From IMG/VR virus record IMGVR_UViG_3300031111_000384, positions 1-26,618 of that record: a stretch of DNA of 26,618 nt, one strand, 5' to 3'. Under the pieces are notes generated by a model. That model ran no database searches. It was not told the origin of the DNA and saw only the letters and a list, made by a program, of their open reading frames with translations. This document shows, one piece after another, positions 21,430-26,618 of this stretch. Position numbers and translations under genes: made by a program. The DNA is from a virus. Within the stretch, counting starts at the first letter, position 1, and each line of letters starts with the position of its first letter.

Positions 21430-22784
21430 CCAATTCTTCTTGCCACCTCGGCGGCCTTCTTTCTGTTGATGTGGGCGTAGAGCATCGTGACGTCCACGTT
21501 CGCGTGTCCCAGGGCGGCGGCGATCTTGTCGAGTTGCCCGTGTCCGAATATCTCTCCTGCCCGAGTGGCGAAGCTGTGGCGCAGCCGATGGGGCGTCCAC
21601 GTCATGCGCTTGCGGAAGGCAATGAACTTCAGATCGTATCTGGTCTGCCTGCCGTGTTCTTTCAGCCAGTCCTGCTGCATATTCCAGCTTGGCTGGCCTC
21701 GCAAGAACTCTCTGAAGGTCTCCGACAGTTGACTGTCGGCGCCGTGCTCTTCCTGCCATATCTTCTCGGCAGCCACTGTGCATGCCTCTGTAATCGACCT
21801 TCTATAGCTGGCGACGGTGTAGTGTTCGCCGGGCGCCTTCTTAGGTCTGCGGGCATGCGGTCGGTTGATGCTGGACGGCCAGAGGGGCGTGATTCTTTCT
21901 TTTCGGAGAACCTCGTTCTTCTCTGCGATTGCCTCGACGGGCTGGAACAAGTATTCCTCCGTCCTGGTCCGAATCCAAGATTTTAGCACGGCTTGTGCCT
22001 GAGGCCCAAGTGCGATCACAAGCTCCCGATCGAGGTATGCGGTCTTGTGGTCGGTCGGCCGGTAGTACCAGATGGGGCCGGACGTATCGAGATCCGCTGT
22101 CCGCATGATTACCGCTGAGCCGGGGCGCATGCCGCTGTGCCACTGCAGCTCTATCATGGCCCATATCTGCCGACTAACATAAGGCCTTACGGCATCGACC
22201 AGGTCGCGGCTGACCGGCTGTCTCTTCCTGGGCTCTCGTCCGCCCCGGCCCCTACGGAGTCCCTTTACCACATGAAGGCGATGGTAGACCAGAGGGTCGG
22301 CCAGGCCATTCTCGCCGGCCCACGCGAAGATTCGCTTTATGCGGCTGACATGCTGATTGATCGTCGTGCGTGCCAGGCAGCGCTCGACCATCTGTTGTCG
22401 GCACGCTTTTAGTGCAAGAGGGTCGAAGTGGTCCGCTAGTAGCTCGCCATAGAGCTGAACCACCATCTTGATCGTTGTCCGCACGTGGTCATACTCCGGC
22501 GTGAGGTGTCCGTTCTTGACGTAATACCCCAGTGCGTGCCTCAGGTACCCCTCGCAGATCTCGGCGACGGTGACGCATCCTGTGCCGGTGGCCGGGCGGG
22601 CGTTCCGATCGGCAGCAATCCATTCGGCCATAAGTCGGTGGTATCTGGACTGCGCACTCGCAGAGGGTGCGTTATTTTTTGTGTCCCAAGGGCCACAGTA
22701 ATGATCTTTGCCGTCGAACCGAACGACGGATTGACCTGAACCCTTGTGGTGAGTGAGCTTGGGAACTCGATTGCTTCTTGCCAT
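21426..22784 (-). CDS. int: Tyrosine-type site-specific integrase
   Basis: A 452-aa recombinase that would integrate and excise the element. The N-terminal arm/core-binding part includes KHTHHKGSGQSVV-like and DHVRTTIKMVVQLYGELLAD sequence. The catalytic domain has Arg220 in HSGMRPGSAV, the HxxR box in TPHRLRHSF (His399, Arg402), His427 in LGHANVDVTM and nucleophile Tyr436 in LYAHIN. All core catalytic residues are present, so the enzyme may be active. The ATG has AAAGGAGC, strong. Its upstream region holds a GATTCCTCAGTA palindrome, a tRNA-Thr-like fragment and a second palindrome (next entries), consistent with an attachment region. Confidence 0.95.
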   Translation of the reverse strand: MARSNRVPKLTHHKGSGQSVVRFDGKDHYCGPWDTKNNAPSASAQSRYHRLMAEWIAADRNARPATGTGCVTVAEICEGYLRHALGYYVKNGHLTPEYDHVRTTIKMVVQLYGELLADHFDPLALKACRQQMVERCLARTTINQHVSRIKRIFAWAGENGLADPLVYHRLHVVKGLRRGRGGREPRKRQPVSRDLVDAVRPYVSRQIWAMIELQWHSGMRPGSAVIMRTADLDTSGPIWYYRPTDHKTAYLDRELVIALGPQAQAVLKSWIRTRTEEYLFQPVEAIAEKNEVLRKERITPLWPSSINRPHARRPKKAPGEHYTVASYRRSITEACTVAAEKIWQEEHGADSQLSETFREFLRGQPSWNMQQDWLKEHGRQTRYDLKFIAFRKRMTWTPHRLRHSFATRAGEIFGHGQLDKIAAALGHANVDVTMLYAHINRKKAAEVARRIG

Positions 22785-22801
22785 GGCGGTGCTCCTTTCT
22801 G

Positions 22802-22831
22802 GGATTCTTCAGTACTACTACTGAGGAATCC
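22802..22831. repeat. Palindrome 1, upstream of the integrase ribosome-binding site
   Basis: 13-bp arms GGATTCTTCAGTA (22802-22814) and TACTGAGGAATCC (22819-22831) with a four-base centre and one mismatch. It lies just before the integrase Shine-Dalgarno. It is nearly identical to palindrome 2 at 23063. It could be an operator, a recombination site or an mRNA hairpin. Confidence 0.85.
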
Positions 22832-22892
22832 TTCCGCACCGCCCGGCAGGGCAGGAGCCACTAACTAGTGGCATCGGAAGGCCTTACATCGA

Positions 22893-22934
22893 AGCCGACC
22901 CTGGGATTCGAACCCAGAACCTCAGCTTTACGAA
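22893..22934 (-). pseudogene. tRNA-Thr(CGU) 3'-half fragment, probable attachment-site core or scar
   Basis: On the minus strand the sequence contains a seven-base anticodon loop TTCGTAA (22928-22934), the 3' anticodon stem AGCTG, a five-base variable region, a perfect T arm CTGGG-TTCGAAT-CCCAG, the 3' acceptor strand GGTCGGC and discriminator T. The 5' half is missing: no GCCGACC strand or matching anticodon strand is upstream. Breakage at the anticodon loop is where one class of tyrosine integrases crosses over. A GCCGACC direct repeat lies at 22894-22900 and 22948-22954. The rest of 22785-23141 holds the palindromes and small hairpins, with no gene. Confidence 0.65.
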
Positions 22935-23062
22935 TCCGCTGGAGCCCGCCGACCGAACGGTGCGATTATGCTGTTATTATTGATCCAAACGGCCGTGAGA
23001 GAGGCCGAAAACGTCACTACATGCTGCAACGCAAAACAAAGACTTGCGCGCTGTCTGCCTCC

Positions 23063-23088
23063 GATTCCTCAGTAGTTACTGAGGAATC
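23063..23088. repeat. Palindrome 2, between the tRNA fragment and the accessory cassette
   Basis: A perfect inverted repeat: GATTCCTCAGTA (23063-23074), two bases, TACTGAGGAATC (23077-23088). It shares arm sequence and the following CCCAG with palindrome 1, on the opposite strand. It lies 53 bases after the stop of the minus-strand gene at 23142, but has no U-tract, so a simple terminator role is less likely. Confidence 0.85.
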
Positions 23089-23141
23089 CCAGCGGCGACT
23101 TAGTCGACAAGGACGGTCAGGACACTTCATGTCATCCATGG

Positions 23142-25520
23142 TCACTTTATCACCCCGAACAGAGCCAGCAGGCCTATCGGGACAAGCACCCATCCGATCA
23201 GCCGCTGGAGTACCATCCATGTCCGCATGCCTTTGGCCCTGAGGCCCCCGCCTTCTGGTACCCAGCGATCTGCCCAACCGAGGCCTATGGCAGGCAAGGC
23301 GAGATCCAGGCTGTACCATACACAGCTATACGGCAGTCGTGGCTCATCGCTGCCCTTGCGGGGAACCATATACGCTGCGTTCCGGAACACAACAGCGCCG
23401 ATGACAATCACAGCCAACACTCCCAAGAGAGCTCTTCCCGGCGCGCGACCGTAGTCGACGCTCTTCTCGATGAACCAGTCCCAGGCGCGACTTAGTCCCG
23501 AGAGTTCTTCTTGCCTACGCCGGCGACGGAAGGCTCTATGGACATCATCGGCGCTACCATGGTGTCCCAGACTTCGCAACGAGGATTCCAGCGTGCTGTA
23601 CGCACCGGGTGTGTAACGAGCAGTATCAAGAAGCTTCAGGCGTTCTTCATTCACAGCACACCCCCTGAAGCCTTGGATCGTCCCGCCGTAGTGCAGCCCT
23701 CGTAGGAATACGTTCTTCGGCACGTGAAGGCCATGTATCCAGATATCCGTACCGACGTCTGCACGCGACAAGTAGATTGTGTTGCCCTTAAAGACAGTGT
23801 CATCGAGCTTCAGGCTTCCGCCAATCACTGCGTCGGTCAGGTACACATCTCCCCAGAAGTCAGCCGACCCCAAAACCACATCTTGGGACACAGACACCTT
23901 TCCTAAGTCGACCTTTGCGTGTTCGCTATGGAACTGAGCATTCGAGAGATCCAGGTCGGCTCCGAAGACTGCCCCATAGAAACTGACCGGGCCCAGGAAC
24001 TTTGCGCCCGTCAGGGAACACGCGCTTCCCACATGAGCCTGGCCCAAGGTGAACGGATTGGTCGGGCTCAGGCTTTCGCAGTCCGACGCAAACAGGCCTT
24101 CGCCGACATGTGCGTATGCCAGATCGACGCCGCCCGCAAAACTTGTGCTGTTAAGAAAGAGACTGCCCTCGACCTTCACGGTGTTCAGAGATGCACTCTT
24201 GCTCTCATGTTCGAAGGATGCTTCCTGTGCCACCAGGTCCCCTACTACAAGCATTTTCGTGAAGTTGACGTCGTCGTGGAAGACAGCGCTGTTAAGGCGG
24301 CAGAAACCACCGATGGAAGCCAGTGCAAGAGACACGGGGCCGTGGAAGACAGCGCCTGAGAAGTCTGCGGGGCCCTTTAGTTCCAAGCGGAACAGGGAGA
24401 AGGAACTTGTCGAGCTCAAGCTCCTGCAATTCTGCGCGTAGAGGCCCCCGCCGATATGCGCGAAGTTGAGATCAGCCCCTCCTGCAAAGTTTGCGCCCTT
24501 CAGGAAGATGTTGCCGTCGATCTCGACGCTATTGAGGGAAGCTACCTTCCTCTCACATTCGAAGGATGCTCCTGTGGCCTGCAGATCACCTTCTGCCCGG
24601 GTCTTGTAGAAGACGGCCTCTTTGCCGAAGACGGTGCTCTCCAGCCATAGAGTTCCACCAATAGAGGCGCCCTGGAAGCTGACTGGGCCATCAAATGTCG
24701 TTCCAGAGAAGTTGGCGTCGCCCTTTACCTCGAGACGCCTGAGAGAGCTAACGCCCTCGGATAGCAGCTTTGCGGACGACATCTCCAGGTTTCCTGAGAC
24801 CTTGGCGTCTTCCAGAGAGAGGGGGCCGTTGAGTGAGGAGCCGCCCATCAGGAGATGGCCCGACAGAGACATGCTCCCCATATCCAAGGCTGAATCCCCG
24901 TCCTCAAAGATGGCGTTCTTCAGGTCGGCAAGCTCAGCCTTGGCATAGCATGCGGAAACGGGTCCCGTGAAGCGGGAGCCCATGAGTGCGAGTGCTCCGC
25001 CGATCTGCGCTCTCCTAACACTCAATCCCCGCAACTCACAGTCCACCAGCCCCAGGTCCCTGGCGAATGTTGATCCGTTAGCACTGAAATCTCCTAGCAC
25101 TTGGCACTTCACCAGAACGACTGATCGCCCAATCTCACTGACGTCTATGGCTATCCCCTCGCTAATGACCGCGTGCTCAATGACCAACTCCGATGCACGT
25201 GCAGGGGAAGCCAGCCAGTCCTTGTCAACCAGGATTGCTGCAACGACATCGCCTCTCAACACCCGGTCTACCGTATTGGGCGAGAACTGGCTCAGGTCCG
25301 CTGACTCGCCAGCGTCGAGGCGATCGAACACCCATTGCTCAGCAGGAGTGCGCATCTCACAGCCCGCACCAGCAGCCAACAGCATCGCCATGGCAATCTG
25401 GATCAGGGGATGCCCCAGAGAAACACGTCCCCTACTCGTTGCGGAATAGGGACGTAGACTTCCCGCTGCAGTCGCCTTTGACCTGGCCGGCTCACAGTTG
25501 GGCCAAACTCGCGGGGTCAT
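23142..25520 (-). CDS. Large beta-helix (pentapeptide-like) membrane protein with C-terminal two-TM domain
   Basis: A 792-aa protein; AGGAGGAG six bases before the ATG at 25520 fixes the start. After a hydrophobic N-terminal segment (LIQIAMAMLLAAGAG, residues about 39-53, weakly lipoprotein-like) come many copies of a short repeat of the form F.GPVSL..A.IGG.L.L, typical of a long right-handed beta-helix related to pentapeptide-repeat and bactofilin-like proteins. Residues about 590-690 are basic and helical (DDVHRAFRRRRRQEEL). Then follow a TM helix (about 696-716), a YSLDLALPAIGLGWADRW segment and a last TM helix (about 772-790). This C-terminal layout recurs in large pentapeptide-like membrane proteins of unknown function. 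It is probably cotranscribed with the gene at 25579. Confidence 0.85.
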   Translation of the reverse strand: MTPRVWPNCEPARSKATAAGSLRPYSATSRGRVSLGHPLIQIAMAMLLAAGAGCEMRTPAEQWVFDRLDAGESADLSQFSPNTVDRVLRGDVVAAILVDKDWLASPARASELVIEHAVISEGIAIDVSEIGRSVVLVKCQVLGDFSANGSTFARDLGLVDCELRGLSVRRAQIGGALALMGSRFTGPVSACYAKAELADLKNAIFEDGDSALDMGSMSLSGHLLMGGSSLNGPLSLEDAKVSGNLEMSSAKLLSEGVSSLRRLEVKGDANFSGTTFDGPVSFQGASIGGTLWLESTVFGKEAVFYKTRAEGDLQATGASFECERKVASLNSVEIDGNIFLKGANFAGGADLNFAHIGGGLYAQNCRSLSSTSSFSLFRLELKGPADFSGAVFHGPVSLALASIGGFCRLNSAVFHDDVNFTKMLVVGDLVAQEASFEHESKSASLNTVKVEGSLFLNSTSFAGGVDLAYAHVGEGLFASDCESLSPTNPFTLGQAHVGSACSLTGAKFLGPVSFYGAVFGADLDLSNAQFHSEHAKVDLGKVSVSQDVVLGSADFWGDVYLTDAVIGGSLKLDDTVFKGNTIYLSRADVGTDIWIHGLHVPKNVFLRGLHYGGTIQGFRGCAVNEERLKLLDTARYTPGAYSTLESSLRSLGHHGSADDVHRAFRRRRRQEELSGLSRAWDWFIEKSVDYGRAPGRALLGVLAVIVIGAVVFRNAAYMVPRKGSDEPRLPYSCVWYSLDLALPAIGLGWADRWVPEGGGLRAKGMRTWMVLQRLIGWVLVPIGLLALFGVIK

Positions 25521-25578
25521 AGTATTCTCCTCCTCTTCGCCTGTCGGCGCGTTGGTCGCCTACGACATCTTGCTTGGC

Positions 25579-26589
25579 CTATGGTGACAACCGCTTGCCG
25601 AGAATCGTCTTGGCCCATCCATGGGGGTCGGCCTTAAGACCAACCAGCAAGCGCAGGTAGTGTTCAGCATAATCAGCTTGGCCTCGAAGCGCTCGTTGCG
25701 TGGCCACGAACTGCACGAGAGGAGATGCGGTTCTCTCAAACACAGACGAATATGCTTTGACTATGGCGCGCGCCACCTTGTTCTTCTCGCAGTAGGGAAC
25801 AGCCAAGAGCGCGTATCCGTTGAGCACCCCTTCGACCTTCTGCAGTGCTTCGTCTGCAGCCTCCAGAGATTCTCTGAAGCTGGCAAGCAATTGCTTGTCA
25901 GGCTCAGCGCTGAGTACTCTGGGTACGTCGAGAATGCGGTGAGTACCGTCAGATGAAACGGTGATATAATCTGCCCCTAGCCCAGGCAATGATTCAACGA
26001 CGTCAACCAAGATATCCTGCAAAGGCCCGTAGACAAAGCCCCTTGCACTGTAGCTGCTCTCCCATCGAGTGTGCACGTTTACCAAAGCGTCGAAGGAAGT
26101 GCCGTCCTTGAGCAGTCGAAGTTGCTGAAACGTGAAACAGGTGTAGACGATTACGACTATCAAGGTCAGCACCAGCGCCGTAGTCTCTATCCAGGAGCGA
26201 AGGTTGCCATCCACGCTGTTGTCCAGTGGTTGGGGGACAACCGGCTTCGTCATCGACAACTGGCTTACCCCCCCGCCAGTGAGCTGTGCGTTGACAATCT
26301 GCCCGTCAGGCAGCACACCAATGGTCGACCTGACTTGGCCGGCCGAGTCGTATAGTACCAGGCCTGCCATGCCCTCGGGGGACACGCCCAGAATGGCTCG
26401 ACGAGTCCCCGTTTCGTCGATGATCTCAAGCTTTTCGGTACCGATGTAGGACGGCTCAAAGAAAAAGGCTCGGTAAGTCATCAGTGCCATTGCCGCCGCC
26501 ATCACAAAGAAGGCGGCGACCATGAGTCTCTCACGGTTGGTCAACGGCTCTTTCTTCGGGCGTGCACTTTGCCTGGATTCGTCTGCCAT
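25579..26589 (-). CDS. Two-TM membrane protein, possibly DUF4760-like, first gene of the accessory cassette
   Basis: A 336-aa protein. The ATG at 26589 follows AAAGGGGG; a TTG one codon earlier was not used. It has a basic cytoplasmic N-terminus, TM1 (about residues 22-41) and two tandem beta units of the kind D.(G)TRRAILGVSPEG and GLVLYDSAGQVRSTIGVLPDG, a motif seen in surface beta-rich proteins. TM2 (WIETTALVLTLIVVIVYTCF, about 132-155) precedes a cytoplasmic helical domain with ALVNVHTRWESSYSARGFV and VQFVATQRALRGQADYAEHY. That domain loosely resembles DUF4760-type proteins. A CCCCC-GGAAA-GGGGG hairpin covers the ribosome-binding site (26595-26609), so translation may be controlled. The next gene follows after 58 bases. 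Confidence 0.8.
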   Translation of the reverse strand: MADESRQSARPKKEPLTNRERLMVAAFFVMAAAMALMTYRAFFFEPSYIGTEKLEIIDETGTRRAILGVSPEGMAGLVLYDSAGQVRSTIGVLPDGQIVNAQLTGGGVSQLSMTKPVVPQPLDNSVDGNLRSWIETTALVLTLIVVIVYTCFTFQQLRLLKDGTSFDALVNVHTRWESSYSARGFVYGPLQDILVDVVESLPGLGADYITVSSDGTHRILDVPRVLSAEPDKQLLASFRESLEAADEALQKVEGVLNGYALLAVPYCEKNKVARAIVKAYSSVFERTASPLVQFVATQRALRGQADYAEHYLRLLVGLKADPHGWAKTILGKRLSP

Positions 26590-26618
26590 CAAAGCCCCCT
26601 TTCCGGGGGTGCCCGAAC

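Larger units (their letters stand above)
4322..22960. mobile_element. Siphovirus-like prophage or prophage remnant
   Basis: The block runs from an XRE regulator operon through a complete-looking head, neck and tail gene set to a tyrosine integrase. The left limit is set by the end of the CRISPR array, the right limit by the tRNA-like fragment beyond the integrase. Both limits are approximate: I found no matching attL/attR pair by eye. Gene order (portal, protease-capsid, cement, neck, tail tube, chaperone, tape measure, tail tip) is that of long-tailed siphoviruses. Terminase small and large subunits, replication genes and an endolysin are missing, so it is probably not an autonomous phage as it stands. 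Confidence 0.8.

Noticed and set aside
21325-21783. 152-aa minus-strand protein overlapping the integrase
   Set aside because: Its N-terminal two thirds are an out-of-frame reading of the integrase; only the last 34 codons after the integrase stop could be real.
4088-22934. Direct-repeat attL/attR pair bounding the prophage
   Set aside because: No stretch of the tRNA-Thr fragment or the palindromes recurs near 4322-5740 by eye, so boundaries remain approximate.
22893-22960. Complete tRNA-Thr gene
   Set aside because: The 5' acceptor strand and 5' anticodon strand are missing; only the 3' half from the anticodon loop is present.

Overview
The window looks like a GC-rich bacterial chromosome or metagenomic contig, most likely from the Planctomycetes/PVC group. 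That guess rests on recalled resemblance of the phage tail, integrase and membrane proteins and is not proven by any marker gene. There are three blocks: the 3' part of a type II-C CRISPR-Cas locus (1-4321), a siphovirus-like prophage or prophage remnant (about 4322-22960), and a two-gene accessory membrane-protein cassette on the minus strand (23142-26589).

CRISPR block: a 5'-truncated cas9 (HNH and RuvC-II/III intact) overlaps cas1, which overlaps cas2. Then come four identical 36-bp repeats with three 30-bp spacers. The reverse complement of the repeat has the GT-start/TACANT-end look of II-C repeats and contains a sigma70-like promoter (TTGATC, 16 bp, TACACT). This suggests crRNAs are transcribed leftward from promoters inside the repeats, as in Neisseria meningitidis. 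No tracrRNA is visible; it is probably upstream of cas9, outside the window.

Prophage block: ten bases right of the last repeat is the stop codon of an XRE-type regulator gene, the last gene of a four-gene leftward operon (5312 to 4332). Its promoter near 5357-5384 is covered by ATATGC half-sites. Then come a 14-bp palindrome, an intrinsic terminator, a tRNA-Met(CAU) and a rightward late operon: small pre-portal protein, lambda-type portal, protease/major-capsid fusion, cement protein, neck and head-tail proteins, tail tube, tail assembly chaperone with a probable -1 frameshift, lipoprotein, holin-like protein, tape measure and four distal tail or fibre proteins. A leftward tyrosine integrase closes the block. 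No terminase, replication or endolysin gene is seen, so the element is probably defective, rearranged, or dependent on functions encoded elsewhere.

Right junction: between the integrase and the cassette lie two near-identical palindromes (GATTCCTCAGTA arms) flanking a 42-nt 3' half of a tRNA-Thr(CGU). This is probably an attachment region or its scar. Beyond it a 336-aa two-TM protein and a 792-aa beta-helix membrane protein form a probable operon of unknown function.

The most interesting point is the left junction. The prophage regulator operon points straight into the CRISPR array in the inferred crRNA direction, with no gap for a leader or terminator, so phage-regulated transcription could feed the array.
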